Part shown: positions 1 to 8,970 of the stretch, in pieces
Position numbering within the stretch: the stretch's first letter is position 1
Layout of the letters: each line of letters begins with the position of its first letter
Assembly: GCA_009692065.1 (NCBI GenBank)
Contig: SHZY01000002.1
Span: 1 to 64,000, forward strand
DNA from: Gemmataceae bacterium
GTDB taxonomy: Bacteria > Planctomycetota > Planctomycetia > Gemmatales > Gemmataceae
Length of the DNA stretch: 64,000 bases
Direction: 5' to 3'
Made by a program: the position numbers and the translations under genes
Notes under the pieces: generated by a model
Databases searched by the model: none
Seen by the model: the letters and a program-made list of their open reading frames with translations, nothing else
What the model was told of the DNA's origin: nothing

Positions 1-1
1 C

Positions 2-136
2 GACGGCGTCGCGCTCCCCGAGCCCGATCCGGCAAACGCCAAGCAGCGCGAGTTCGGCTGGATGACGGTGCATCAGTATGTGCCGAGCCGGGTGGTCGAG
101 TATCCGTTCAAGGGGTGGAAAAGCCTGGTGAAATAG
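2..136 (+). CDS. C-terminal fragment of a hypothetical protein
   Basis: An open frame runs in from the left edge of the window and stops with TAG at 134-136, leaving 44 codons. The last residues read KGWKSLVK. No family is recognisable from so short a piece. Its codon use is ordinary GC-rich coding, and the inverted repeat just downstream fits a gene end. The start and function lie outside the window. Confidence 0.55.
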   Translation, partial: DGVALPEPDPANAKQREFGWMTVHQYVPSRVVEYPFKGWKSLVK

Positions 137-150
137 TCGTACATTGCACA

Positions 151-207
151 TATAGCCCGCCGTTTACGGCGGGTAGGCTCCGGACCCGCCGTAAACGGCG
201 GACTATA
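151..207. repeat. Double-palindrome intergenic repeat
   Basis: Two 24-base arms (151-174 and 184-207) are inverted copies with one mismatch. Each arm is itself a palindrome built on CCGCCGTTTACGGCGG, so the element can fold as one long hairpin or two small ones. It follows a stop codon but has no T-run, so a terminator role is only possible. It resembles the REP-like elements elsewhere in the window. Confidence 0.8.
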
Positions 208-245
208 CACCAGATGATCGCCGAACCACGTCACGAGGCCTAGCC

Positions 246-1643
246 ATGCTTCGATTCACCGCGCTGTCGTTGATCGCGTTTCTGTGCCTGTTGGGCCCAT
301 CGCTCCGCTCGCAGGACGACCCGAAGCCGAAGGCCGCCGCTCATCGCCTGGTCCTCGTCACCGAGCCGAAGGTGTTTCACGCCTGCGAAGTCACGGTCGC
401 GATCAATCCGACGAAGCCCGATCACATCATCGGCGTCTCGCAGCAAGTGCCGACCAATGTCGCCTATGCTTCCACGGATGGCGGCAAGTCGTGGACGAGC
501 GTCCGGCTGGCGAACCCCGACAAACGCATCCAGGGGGACGACGCCATCACGTTCACGGCCGACGGATTGGCGGTCCGGACTTATATCTCGTTCAGCGGCA
601 TCCGGATTCCGCGGCCGACGCGAGCCGTCAATGGCATCTTCGTCAGCACCTCACGCGATGGGCTGTTCAGCAGTGCGCGCGGCGGAATATATTGGAACGA
701 TCCCGTTCCGGTCATCGATCACATCAACAGCGTGACGCCGTTTGAAGATAAGCCGTGGATTCGAGCCGACACCAGCAAGGAATCGCCGCACAAGGGCAAC
801 ATCTACATCGCCTGGACGAAGTTCGACGTATATGGCAGCAAGGATCCGGAGCACAAGTCGCACATCTACTTCTCGCGCTCGAAGAACGGCGGCAAATCGT
901 TCTCGCCGGCGCACCGCATCTCGCAGACGCCGGGCGATTGCCTCGACAAAAGCACGACCGTCGAGGGGGCCGTGCCGATGATCGGGCCGAAGGGAGAGGT
1001 CTACGTCATCTGGGCCGGCGCCAAGGGGCTGGTGTTTGTCAAATCGACCGACGGCGGTTTTTCCTTCGGCAAGGAGAAACACGTGACCGAGACACCGGGC
1101 GCGTGGGACTTCGCCGTCAAGGGCATCATGCGCTGCAACGGCATGCCGATCGGGTGCGTCGATCTGAGCGATGGGCCAAACCGCGGCACGCTTTATGTCA
1201 ACTGGGCCGACCTGCGCAACGGCGATCCGGACATCTTCCTGATGAGTTCCAAAGACGGCGGCGAAACCTGGACCAAGCCGATGCGCGTCAACGACGACCC
1301 GAAGGGGAACGGCAAGGAGCAGTTTTTCACCTGGATGGCAGTCGATCCGGTGGACGGCGCCGTCAACATCGTCTTCTTCGATCGCCGCGACACCGAGGGG
1401 ACCAAGACCGCCGTCATCCTGGCCCGCAGCGTGGACGGCGGCAAGACTTTCGTCAACCACAAGATCAACCAGGAACCGTTCAGATGCGACATGAGCGCCT
1501 TCTTCGGCGACTACATCGGCATCGATGCCCACGGCGGCCGAGTGGTCACAATGTGGCAACACTTCACCGCGCCGGGCCGACTGGCGATCTCCGCGGCGCT
1601 CTTCGATTTCAAGCGAGGCACGCAGGAAACGCAAGCGCCGTGA
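246..1643 (+). CDS. Secreted sialidase/BNR-repeat-like beta-propeller protein
   Basis: The 465-residue protein begins with a Sec signal peptide (about residues 1-22, ending near LRSQ). Asp-box (BNR) motifs of the sialidase propeller fold recur through it: STDGGKSW, STDGGFSF, SKDGGETW and SVDGGKTF. Asp boxes hold blade turns and do not prove sialidase activity. I do not see the full set of catalytic arginines, so exo-alpha-sialidase-like is a fold assignment. It is probably periplasmic or extracellular. The ATG at 246 fits the signal peptide. A palindromic repeat follows the stop, and the next gene on the same strand starts 170 bases later. Confidence 0.85.
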   Translation: MLRFTALSLIAFLCLLGPSLRSQDDPKPKAAAHRLVLVTEPKVFHACEVTVAINPTKPDHIIGVSQQVPTNVAYASTDGGKSWTSVRLANPDKRIQGDDAITFTADGLAVRTYISFSGIRIPRPTRAVNGIFVSTSRDGLFSSARGGIYWNDPVPVIDHINSVTPFEDKPWIRADTSKESPHKGNIYIAWTKFDVYGSKDPEHKSHIYFSRSKNGGKSFSPAHRISQTPGDCLDKSTTVEGAVPMIGPKGEVYVIWAGAKGLVFVKSTDGGFSFGKEKHVTETPGAWDFAVKGIMRCNGMPIGCVDLSDGPNRGTLYVNWADLRNGDPDIFLMSSKDGGETWTKPMRVNDDPKGNGKEQFFTWMAVDPVDGAVNIVFFDRRDTEGTKTAVILARSVDGGKTFVNHKINQEPFRCDMSAFFGDYIGIDAHGGRVVTMWQHFTAPGRLAISAALFDFKRGTQETQAP

Positions 1644-1654
1644 GATTACCTTGT

Positions 1655-1682
1655 TGTGGCACGGTCTCCTGACCGTGCCACA
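1655..1682. repeat. Family A palindrome (GGCACGGTC type)
   Basis: Perfect 12-base arms TGTGGCACGGTC and GACCGTGCCACA flank a TCCT loop. The same core occurs at 57995-58018 and, with the loop inverted, at 58072-58095. This makes it a dispersed repeat family rather than a private terminator. Confidence 0.85.
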
Positions 1683-1813
1683 TCGTTGGGAACACATCCC
1701 TTCGCTTACGATTCCGGCTCGGATGGAAAACATCTGCGATTGACGTTGCCCGTACGCTCGATTACGCTCTTCACGTTAGCCTTCACTATCCTTTTGCGTG
1801 CTGGAGCCGCCGC

Positions 1814-4150
1814 GTGGGCATACTTTTTGCAGCCGATCCCTCGCCGTTTTCGGATATGTTCGTCGAATCGTGGTGGATCTGGCTGATCGCCGCGGTCGCC
1901 TTGATCGCGCTGGTCGGCGTGTTTCATTACTTCTTTCTGGTGCGGCTGCCGCTCTGGATCGTGATGCACACGATCTACCGCGTGCGCGTGGTTGGCGCGG
2001 AGAACATCCCGCTGACGGGGCCGGCGCTCCTGGTTTGCAATCACGTCAGCTACATCGATCCGCTCCTGATCCTGTCGGCGCAGAGCCGCAAGGTGCGGTT
2101 CTTCATGTGGGCGCCGTTCACGCGGCTATTGTTCCTGCGTTGGATCGTGCGGGCGGTCAAGGTGATCCCGATCCAGGGAACGGCCGGTCCACGCGCCATT
2201 ATTCAAGCCCTGCGCACTGCGAGCGAATCGCTGCAGAACGGCGAGGTCGTTTGCATCTTTGCCGAAGGGGGCGTCACGCGCACGGGGTTCCTGCTCCCTT
2301 TCCAGCGTGGCTTCGAGCAAATCCTGAAGAAAAGCCCGGTGCCGATTATCCCGGTGTGCCTCGATCACGTGTGGGGCAGCATCTTCAGCTTTCAGGGGGG
2401 CAAGGTCTTCTGGAAGTTGCCCAAGGGCATCCCCTTCGTCACGCACGTTAGCTTCGGCAAACCGTTGCCGCCCACTTCCGATGCGTTCACCGTTCGGCAG
2501 GTGATCCAGCGGATGTCGGCGGAGTCGGCGGTGCGGCGTTCGCCGGAGCGTCGGCCGGTCCATCGGCAGTTTGTGCGCATGGCGGTGTCGCATCCATTTC
2601 GCTCGTGCATCCTCGACGCCAACGCCGTCAAGCCGGAGCTTACCTATGGCGAGACGCTCGTAGGCATCAAGTTGCTGCTGAAGCGACTCAAACCACTCTT
2701 GGGAAACGACGCGATGGTCGCCGTCTGGCTACCCCCCGGCGCCGGCGCTGCGATGGCGAACATGTGCCTGGCGTGCCTGGGCAAGACCTCCGTCAATCTC
2801 AACTACACCTCGGCGCCGAATATTATCCAGTCAGCAATTCAGCAGTGCGGCGTCAAGAAAGTGCTGACGAGCAAGCTGTTCACGCACAAGCTCCCGCTTG
2901 ATCCGGGCCCTGGCGTCGAGCTGATCTACCTCGAAGAATTCCGCAAGTCGATCACCAAGACCGAACGCATCCTCGCCATGATCGGCATCATTCTGCTGCC
3001 GGGCTTCATCCACGAATATTTGCTTATGGGCCTCGGCGGGCACAAGGCGGACGACCTTTGTACGATCATCTTTTCCAGCGGCTCCACCGGCGACCCCAAA
3101 GGCGTCATGCTCACCCACGGCAACGTGGCGGCCAACTGCGAGTCCGTCGCCCAGGCGATCGATCCTGGACCGAAGGATCGCTTGCTCGGCATGCTGCCCT
3201 TCTTTCACAGCTTCGGCTACACGGTCACGCTGTGGGTTCCCTTGCAGGTCGGAGCGTCGATTGTCTATCACGCCAATCCGCTCCAGCAGCGCGAGATTGG
3301 CGAATTGTGCAAGAAGAATCAGTGCACGATCTTTCTGTCGACGCCGACGTTCCTGCGATCATACTTGAGGCGATGTGAGCCGGACGATTTCAAGTCGCTG
3401 CGGATCATCGTCTGCGGCGCCGAGAAGCTGCCGCCGACGCTGGCGCAAGAGTTCAAGCAAAAATTCGGTGTGGAGCCGCTCGAAGGCTACGGCTGCACGG
3501 AGTTATCGCCGGTTGCCGCGGTCAATGTGCCCGATTTCCAGGACGGCAACAGCCGGCAGCCGGGCAACAAGCCGGGCACGATCGGCTTGCCGATTCCCGG
3601 CGTGGCGGCCCGCATCGTCCATCGCGAAACACTGCAGGATTTGCCCCAAGGCCAGGAAGGACTGCTGCTCATGTACGGCGCCAACGTGATGAAGGGCTAT
3701 CTGGGGCGGGATGATTTGACGCAGAAAAAGATCGTGGACGGTGGCTGGTACATCACGGGCGATTTGGCCTTCCTTGACACGGAAGGCTTCATCACCATCA
3801 CGGGCCGCGAGGAACGCTTCGCCAAGATCGGCGGCGAGATGGTGCCGCTCGAAAAGGTGGAGGACGAACTGCATCAGATTCTCAAGACGAACGACAGACT
3901 CCTTGCCGTCACCGCGATCCCTGATCCCAAGAAAGGGGAGCGCATCATCGTCTTGCATCTGCCGCTGACCTACACGACGGCCAAGGATGTCTGGAAACAA
4001 CTCAACGAGCGCGGCTTGCCGAACATTTATGTGCCGAGCCAGCGTGATTTCTACCAGGTGGCGGAGCTGCCGATCCTGGGCAGCGGCAAGCTCGACCTCA
4101 AGAAGTGCAAGCAGATGGCGCAGGACGTGGCGGGGGGCGGCGGCGACTAA
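1814..4150 (+). CDS. Bifunctional acyltransferase / acyl-[ACP] or acyl-CoA synthetase (Aas-like)
   Basis: The 778-residue fusion starts at GTG 1814, preceded by GGAG with a 7-base spacer. Residues about 16-36 form a membrane helix. A PlsC-type acyltransferase domain follows, with NHVSYIDP (the HX4D motif) and FAEGGVTRTG. From about residue 250 there is an AMP-forming domain: SSGSTGDPKGVMLTHGN (P-loop), GYGCTELSP, YITGDLAF and GREERFAKIGGEMV. This order matches E. coli Aas, which activates fatty acids and reacylates lysophospholipids at the inner membrane, so phospholipid repair or fatty-acid salvage is the likely role. A lysophospholipid transporter (LplT), often fused or adjacent in other bacteria, is absent here. 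Confidence 0.92.
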   Translation: MGILFAADPSPFSDMFVESWWIWLIAAVALIALVGVFHYFFLVRLPLWIVMHTIYRVRVVGAENIPLTGPALLVCNHVSYIDPLLILSAQSRKVRFFMWAPFTRLLFLRWIVRAVKVIPIQGTAGPRAIIQALRTASESLQNGEVVCIFAEGGVTRTGFLLPFQRGFEQILKKSPVPIIPVCLDHVWGSIFSFQGGKVFWKLPKGIPFVTHVSFGKPLPPTSDAFTVRQVIQRMSAESAVRRSPERRPVHRQFVRMAVSHPFRSCILDANAVKPELTYGETLVGIKLLLKRLKPLLGNDAMVAVWLPPGAGAAMANMCLACLGKTSVNLNYTSAPNIIQSAIQQCGVKKVLTSKLFTHKLPLDPGPGVELIYLEEFRKSITKTERILAMIGIILLPGFIHEYLLMGLGGHKADDLCTIIFSSGSTGDPKGVMLTHGNVAANCESVAQAIDPGPKDRLLGMLPFFHSFGYTVTLWVPLQVGASIVYHANPLQQREIGELCKKNQCTIFLSTPTFLRSYLRRCEPDDFKSLRIIVCGAEKLPPTLAQEFKQKFGVEPLEGYGCTELSPVAAVNVPDFQDGNSRQPGNKPGTIGLPIPGVAARIVHRETLQDLPQGQEGLLLMYGANVMKGYLGRDDLTQKKIVDGGWYITGDLAFLDTEGFITITGREERFAKIGGEMVPLEKVEDELHQILKTNDRLLAVTAIPDPKKGERIIVLHLPLTYTTAKDVWKQLNERGLPNIYVPSQRDFYQVAELPILGSGKLDLKKCKQMAQDVAGGGGD

Positions 4151-4197
4151 CTCGTTCCCAGGCTCTCCCGGGGTGCAGCGAATCCCTGGGATCGCCC

Positions 4198-5406
4198 TCA
4201 GCGCAGTGCCTCCTGGACTGCCTTGTTGCCGCGCTCCACCAGGGGAACCATGAGTCCGGCCGGTGTGGGATTGGCCTTGTGGGGATCGATGCCGAGCGCC
4301 GTATAGATCGTGGCGAGCAATTCGGGCGGCGTCACCGGGAACGCCTCGACCATGAGGCCGTTGGCGCTGGTCTTGCCGATCGCCTGGCCGCCCTTGACCC
4401 CGCCGCCGGCCAGCACAACTGAGAAGCCGCTTGACCAGTGATCGCGCCCCTTCGCCTGGCTGAGGTCGGGTGACGCGCCGCACACGCCCATCCACACGAT
4501 CAGGATGCTGTCGAGCAGCCTGCGTTTATGTAGGTCCTTGGTCAGGGTCGCCATGCCTGCGTCCATTTCGCCCGCCACCGTCGGCATCCTCCCAGCGATG
4601 TTCTGACGCATAGCCCAATCGTTCAGCGGCATTATCTCGACGACCGGGACGCCACGCTCGACGAGGCGTCGGGCAAGAAGGCAGCCATTGCCGAATACGC
4701 CTCGCCCGTAGGCGTCGCGTAGTTCGGCCTTCTCATCGGAAAAATCAAAGGCTTTCGCGACGGCTCGACGCATCGCCGCTCCATTTGCTTTATCCAGAAA
4801 CTCGAACGCCTCGACGGGAGGAAGCGGGCATGGTTGGTCCGGCGTGATCGGCGGGTTGACGAATTCGGAATTCGGACCTACTTCCAGCCAGGTGTAATTC
4901 TTTCCCAGAATGCCCGGACCGAATGGCCAGTTGTTTCGGTTCGCAATGGGATAGAGGTTGACATAGCGTGGCAAGTTCGCATGATCGTCGCCGAGCTCTT
5001 TGGCCAGCACGCAAGCAAACGACGGATGGTCGATGGGGCTGTTCGTTTCGTAACCGGTACGCATCAGATGCAAACCGCGATCGTAAATCGCCCTTGGATA
5101 CGTCATCGAGCGAATGATTGCCAGGTGATTCGCTTGTCTTGCCAAGAGCGGCAGGGTCGCGGACAACTGCAAGCCCTTGACATTGGTGTCGATCGTCTTG
5201 AAAAGCGAGATGTCGCCCGCCTTCGGATCGAATGTGTCGATCTGGCTCGGCCCGCCACTCATCCACAAGATAATGCATCGACGCGGCGATTTCCGCGTGT
5301 CCTCGGGCCGCAGCGGCTTGTCGGGAACGGCGAGCGTCGTACCGCCTGCGGTCAGGACAAATCCCGCGAGAACCAACGCAACCACGATTCTGGTTTTCGC
5401 AATCAC
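4198..5406 (-). CDS. DUF1501 domain protein (Sec-exported)
   Basis: The 402-residue protein has a Sec-type signal (residues 1-27) and then the DUF1501 hallmark stretch RRCIILWMSGGPSQIDTFD. Near the C-terminus are LIVWMG and GRDHW followed by VVLAGGGVKGGQAIG, also diagnostic of the family, which is related to the alkaline phosphatase/sulfatase superfamily. DUF1501 proteins are abundant in planctomycetes and usually sit beside a DUF1549/DUF1553 gene. This one stands alone and lacks the twin-arginine signal seen in its paralog at 52631. The substrate is unknown. It converges with the acyltransferase gene across 47 bases that hold a degenerate CCCAGG-type repeat. Confidence 0.9.
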   Translation of the reverse strand: MIAKTRIVVALVLAGFVLTAGGTTLAVPDKPLRPEDTRKSPRRCIILWMSGGPSQIDTFDPKAGDISLFKTIDTNVKGLQLSATLPLLARQANHLAIIRSMTYPRAIYDRGLHLMRTGYETNSPIDHPSFACVLAKELGDDHANLPRYVNLYPIANRNNWPFGPGILGKNYTWLEVGPNSEFVNPPITPDQPCPLPPVEAFEFLDKANGAAMRRAVAKAFDFSDEKAELRDAYGRGVFGNGCLLARRLVERGVPVVEIMPLNDWAMRQNIAGRMPTVAGEMDAGMATLTKDLHKRRLLDSILIVWMGVCGASPDLSQAKGRDHWSSGFSVVLAGGGVKGGQAIGKTSANGLMVEAFPVTPPELLATIYTALGIDPHKANPTPAGLMVPLVERGNKAVQEALR

Positions 5407-5536
5407 TTCAGTCGTCTCCTATCTGCACGACGGATGGGACGGTCAACAGCCCAAGGCGTCAATCCGTATTATGACATGGACGCGCTCGGCACGCCAGGGT
5501 TTCCTCGGTCGAGAGCTAAACGAATACAAAACAACC

Positions 5537-6310
5537 ATGGCCCTCGAACATTGTCGCGTCGTTTTGATCCAGACGCACTATCCCGGCAACCTCGGTGCGA
5601 CGGCACGCGTCATGCGCAACTTCGGCCTTGCCGATCTGGTGCTGGTTGCGCCGATTGCCGACCGCAATGAACGCAACGCCCGGCAAATGTCCACGCACGG
5701 CGAGGCGATCCTCACCAGCGCACCCATCGTGACCGATCTGAGCGAGGCGATTAACGATTGCGTGCTCGTCGTCGGCACCTCGGCCCGAAGTGGCGGACTT
5801 TTTCGCCTGCAAAACGTCGGTACGCCGGAGGGTATCATGCCTCGCGTCGTCGAGACGCTAAAGCAAGATCGGCCCGTCGCACTTCTGTTTGGCCCGGAGC
5901 CGACTGGGTTGCCGAACGAGATCGTCAAACGCTGCCATCATCTCATCCAGATTCCCACGGCCGACGAGTATGGGTCGTTGAATCTGGCGCAGGCGGTGGC
6001 GATCTGTCTGCACGAGCTGTATTCGGCGTGGTGTGAGGCCCAGCACCCTCACCCCCGGCTCCTCTCCCGTGGGGAGAGGGGAGCGGACGGCTTTGCGACC
6101 GTTGCGACGCAGGAGCACATGTTCGGGGAACTGCGAACCGCGCTCGAGGACATCCACTTCCTTTACGGCGACAAGGCGGAGCCGCTCCTGCACGCGGTTC
6201 GGCATCTCCTGAGCAAGGCGCGACTGACCGACATGGAGGTAAAGGTGCTGCTGGGTTTGGCGCGACAAATTCGCTGGCATGTCGCGAATCATCCCGATAA
6301 GATCGGTTAA
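5537..6310 (+). CDS. TrmJ-like SpoU-family tRNA 2'-O-methyltransferase
   Basis: The 257-residue SPOUT methyltransferase starts at ATG 5537 (MALEHCRVVLIQTHYPGNLG). The start is set by homology, because the open frame continues upstream into sequence that is not protein-like. Motif 1 is NLGATARVMRNFG, motif 2 LLFGPEPTGLPNEI and motif 3 SLNLAQAVAI, which form the knotted SAM site. The C-terminal helices resemble TrmJ, which modifies position 32 of tRNAs. A palindromic repeat is embedded in frame at 6058-6083 (residues about 175-183), giving a low-complexity PHPRLLSRGERGAD insert between the catalytic domain and the helical tail. Confidence 0.88.
   Translation: MALEHCRVVLIQTHYPGNLGATARVMRNFGLADLVLVAPIADRNERNARQMSTHGEAILTSAPIVTDLSEAINDCVLVVGTSARSGGLFRLQNVGTPEGIMPRVVETLKQDRPVALLFGPEPTGLPNEIVKRCHHLIQIPTADEYGSLNLAQAVAICLHELYSAWCEAQHPHPRLLSRGERGADGFATVATQEHMFGELRTALEDIHFLYGDKAEPLLHAVRHLLSKARLTDMEVKVLLGLARQIRWHVANHPDKIG
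6058..6083. repeat. Family B palindrome inside the trmJ-like gene
   Basis: The hairpin pairs GCTCCTCTCCC with GGGAGAGGGGAGC around GTG and lies wholly inside coding sequence. The same CTCTCCC/GGGAGAG core recurs between genes at 15763-15801 and 56791-56823. Here it is read through in frame as part of the protein. Confidence 0.8.
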
Positions 6311-6327
6311 CGGTCGCACGGCGACAC

Positions 6328-6341
6328 GTGAACGCTAAACG
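6328..6341. repeat. Family C repeat, degenerate copy (right arm)
   Basis: GTGAACGCTAAACG matches the right arm of the CGTTTAGCG family seen intact at 62098-62141. The left arm (about 6307-6319) has decayed. It lies between the trmJ-like gene and the hydrolase gene. Confidence 0.55.
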
Positions 6342-6362
6342 AAGTATGAGGGGGGACACACC

Positions 6363-8645
6363 ATGCGGATTATCATTGCCATCACCTTGTCGCTGGTCGT
6401 CGCGATCCAGGCCGGGGCGCAGGAAACCAACCAGGCGCAGATCGACGCGCCGCAAAAACTCGACGTGCGCGTCTTCAAGCCGGATTCCGCCGATGCGAAG
6501 TTGCGGTGGGACAGCGTCAAGAAGATGCGCGAAGACGTCAACCGCGCCGATGTCGAGGCGTGGCGAAAAATCAAGACGAAGGCCGACTGGGAGACGTTCC
6601 GCGACGAGCGCATCGCCAAGCTGCGTGCGTCGCTCGGCACCTTCCCGGCGGAACCCAAGGAAGTCAAGGTCATCACTACGAAGAAGCTGCAAGCCGACGG
6701 ATGCACCGTGGAGTGCCTTATTTTCGAAAGTCGGCCAGGGCTGTTCGTGACGGCGAATCTCTACGTGCCTGAGAAGACCGACAAGCCGATGCCGGGCTTC
6801 ATCGTCATTCACAGCCATCACAATCCGAAGACGCAGAGCGAGTTGCAGGACATGGGCATGATCTGGGCCCGCCAGGGGTGCCTGGTGCTCGTTCCCGACA
6901 TGCTTGGTCACGGCGAACGCCGGCAGCATTCTTTCGTGGATGCGAAGTCGTATCCGGAAAAGTACGAGGTCTCCCGCCAAGATTACCGCTTCCGCTACAA
7001 CACCAACCTGCAATTGAGCCTGATCGGCGACAGCTTGATGGGCTGGATGGTCTGGGACCTGATGCGCGGCGTCGATGTGCTGTATCAACGGTCGAACATC
7101 GACAAATCGAAAATCATGGTGTTCGGATCCGTGGCGGGAGGCGGCGATCCGTGCGCGGTATTTGCCGCCCTCGACAAGCGTGTCACGGCGGCGGCCCCGT
7201 TCAACTTCGGCGGCCCGCAGCCGGAGACGCCCAAGCTCGGCGACGATGCCGAATTTGCGTTCAACTATATGGGCGGCGGCAGCTGGGAATCGACGCGCAA
7301 CCTCAAGCTCTCCGGCCGCGACGGATTCCTCCCGTGGGTCATCGTCGGCTCGCTCGCGCCGCGCGGGCTCATCTATAGCCACGAGTTCGCCTGGGACGAT
7401 CAGCGAGACCCGGTCTGGGCTCGCTTCAACAAGATCTGGGGCGACTTTTACGATGCCAAGGACAAGCAGGCGTCGGCGAAGGGCCGCGGGTCGGTGCGCG
7501 GGCAGGCGCCGGAATCGACCCACTGCAACAACATCGGCGCCGAGCATCGCAAGCCGATTTATCCGACGCTCAAGCAGTGGTTTGATTTGCCCGTGCCCGA
7601 GGAAAACAAGAAGCGATTCACCTCAAGCGAATTGCAATGCTGGACCGACGAGGCGCGCAGGACCTTACGGCCGCGGTTAGTTTGCGACATCGTTCACGAT
7701 TCGATCAAGCCGGGACGCTTGCTGAATACCGAGATACCGGGGGAGTTCCCCGAAAAGCTGCTGAACGCGCTCGGCGTTTCCAAGGATCAACTCGACGCTC
7801 TGGGCCGGGACGGCAAAAAGAATCTCGAGATCGAACGGATCCCCTTCGATGGGGTGGCGAAAGTAGGGGCGGGTTTCGAGATGCAGAGAATGATCGTTCG
7901 CCACTCTGCCAATCCCACGGCAACCGTGCCGATGGTGGTCCTCCGCCCTCAGGGGAAAAGCACCGTACGGGATGTGGTGATTGGCCTCGCGCAGGATGGC
8001 AAGGCGGGATTCCTCAAGCATCGCGCCGAGACGATCGCCGAACTCCTCAAAAACAACGTCGCCGTCTGTCTGCCGGATCTGCGCGGCACGGGCGAAACCG
8101 CCAGCGATGGCCGCGGACGCCAGAGCGGCGCGACATCCTATTCGGCGTCACTCTTGATGCACGGGCAGACGACGCCCGGTGTGCAGTTGCAAGAACTGGT
8201 AATAATGATCAACGGGATGCGTAAGCTGGGCTACCAGTCGATTGCGCTGTGGGGCGATTCGTTTGCGGAGCCCAACGATCCCAAGATGAACTTCGCAGTT
8301 CCGCTCGATGTCAGCAAGATGCCGCGGCAATCGGAGCCGATGGGGGGCGCCTTGGCACTCTTGGGTGGTGTGTTCGGCGGCGACAAGGTGAAGGCGATCT
8401 ACGTGCGCGGCGGGCTGGCTTCCTTCGAATCGATGCTCCAAAGTCCGTATGGTTTTTTCCCGCACGATTCTGTCATCCCTGGCGTGTTGCCCCGCATGGA
8501 TCTCGATGCGATGGTCCGGGCCAATGAGAAACTCGCAGTGCGCCGGGAGGGGCTTGTCGATGGCTTGAATCGACGAGTGGACCAGAAGAAGCTGGCAGCG
8601 CCGGCCGAGGTCGCGGCGTGGTTGGCGGCGAGGATCAAGAAATAG
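6363..8645 (+). CDS. Secreted tandem alpha/beta-hydrolase (acetyl xylan esterase-like)
   Basis: The 760-residue protein has a Sec signal (about residues 1-20). Two alpha/beta-hydrolase halves follow. The first (about 130-400) has the oxyanion-side FIVIHSHH stretch and DMLGHGERR, but its nucleophile elbow reads G255-S-V257-A-G, with valine where the family has serine. The second (about 520-760) has an intact-looking elbow G631-D-S633-F-A. By family, such proteins are esterases or peptidases acting on polysaccharide esters or peptides in the periplasm. The substrate cannot be read from sequence. The first half may be a structural or regulatory copy. ATG 6363 is preceded by GAGGGGGG and the signal peptide begins there. 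Confidence 0.85.
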   Translation: MRIIIAITLSLVVAIQAGAQETNQAQIDAPQKLDVRVFKPDSADAKLRWDSVKKMREDVNRADVEAWRKIKTKADWETFRDERIAKLRASLGTFPAEPKEVKVITTKKLQADGCTVECLIFESRPGLFVTANLYVPEKTDKPMPGFIVIHSHHNPKTQSELQDMGMIWARQGCLVLVPDMLGHGERRQHSFVDAKSYPEKYEVSRQDYRFRYNTNLQLSLIGDSLMGWMVWDLMRGVDVLYQRSNIDKSKIMVFGSVAGGGDPCAVFAALDKRVTAAAPFNFGGPQPETPKLGDDAEFAFNYMGGGSWESTRNLKLSGRDGFLPWVIVGSLAPRGLIYSHEFAWDDQRDPVWARFNKIWGDFYDAKDKQASAKGRGSVRGQAPESTHCNNIGAEHRKPIYPTLKQWFDLPVPEENKKRFTSSELQCWTDEARRTLRPRLVCDIVHDSIKPGRLLNTEIPGEFPEKLLNALGVSKDQLDALGRDGKKNLEIERIPFDGVAKVGAGFEMQRMIVRHSANPTATVPMVVLRPQGKSTVRDVVIGLAQDGKAGFLKHRAETIAELLKNNVAVCLPDLRGTGETASDGRGRQSGATSYSASLLMHGQTTPGVQLQELVIMINGMRKLGYQSIALWGDSFAEPNDPKMNFAVPLDVSKMPRQSEPMGGALALLGGVFGGDKVKAIYVRGGLASFESMLQSPYGFFPHDSVIPGVLPRMDLDAMVRANEKLAVRREGLVDGLNRRVDQKKLAAPAEVAAWLAARIKK

Positions 8646-8656
8646 GCGCGTCCGAG

Positions 8657-8703
8657 CCTGAAGCGTGAGCGAAGGTGACGCAATGCTTCGCTCACGCTTC
8701 AGG
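8657..8703. repeat. 18-bp perfect inverted repeat
   Basis: Arms 8657-8674 and 8686-8703 are perfect inverted copies (CCTGAAGCGTGAGCGAAG and its complement) around an 11-base loop. The element begins 11 bases after the hydrolase stop and overlaps the most plausible start region of the next small gene. There is no T-run. It could be a REP-like element or an attenuating RNA hairpin. Confidence 0.8.
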
Positions 8704-8919
8704 TTCGAACGGGTAGGGAATGAAGGCCCAACTTTCCGTATGCTCTGCCCGCTCTGCCATGGCCACCGCCTGTTCTCCTACCAGGGGCAACTGCTCCCCT
8801 GCCCGGAGTGCGAAGGGCACGGTGAAATCCATTGCTGCGATGGATTGCAGGAGCAACCCGACGAATCAGAGTTGCGGAAGGGCGAGCAGGAGGGGAGCAA
8901 CGGTGCAAATGGTGAGTGA
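8683..8919 (+). CDS. Small zinc-ribbon protein (DnaJ cysteine-repeat-like)
   Basis: The frame encodes a compact metal-binding pattern: CPLCHGHRLF, about 15 residues, then CPECEGHGEIHCC. The paired CxxCxG units are spaced like the zinc repeats of DnaJ, and a hydrophilic Glu/Gln-rich tail follows. The start is uncertain. ATG 8683 has GAAGG seven bases upstream (78 residues) but lies inside the 18-bp hairpin. GTG 8665 and ATG 8740 are alternatives, and all three keep the cysteines. The function is unknown, and RNA or chaperone partner binding is only a guess. It follows the hydrolase on the same strand. Confidence 0.6.
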   Translation: MLRSRFRFERVGNEGPTFRMLCPLCHGHRLFSYQGQLLPCPECEGHGEIHCCDGLQEQPDESELRKGEQEGSNGANGE

Positions 8920-8970
8920 CAACCGAATCGGGAACTGATAATCTATTCCGAGCGACCAAGGGGAAAAAAC

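Noticed and set aside
8700-8712. tRNA T-loop-like sequence GGTTCGAAC
   Set aside because: No acceptor, D or anticodon stems can be drawn around it. It is the edge of the 18-bp inverted repeat.
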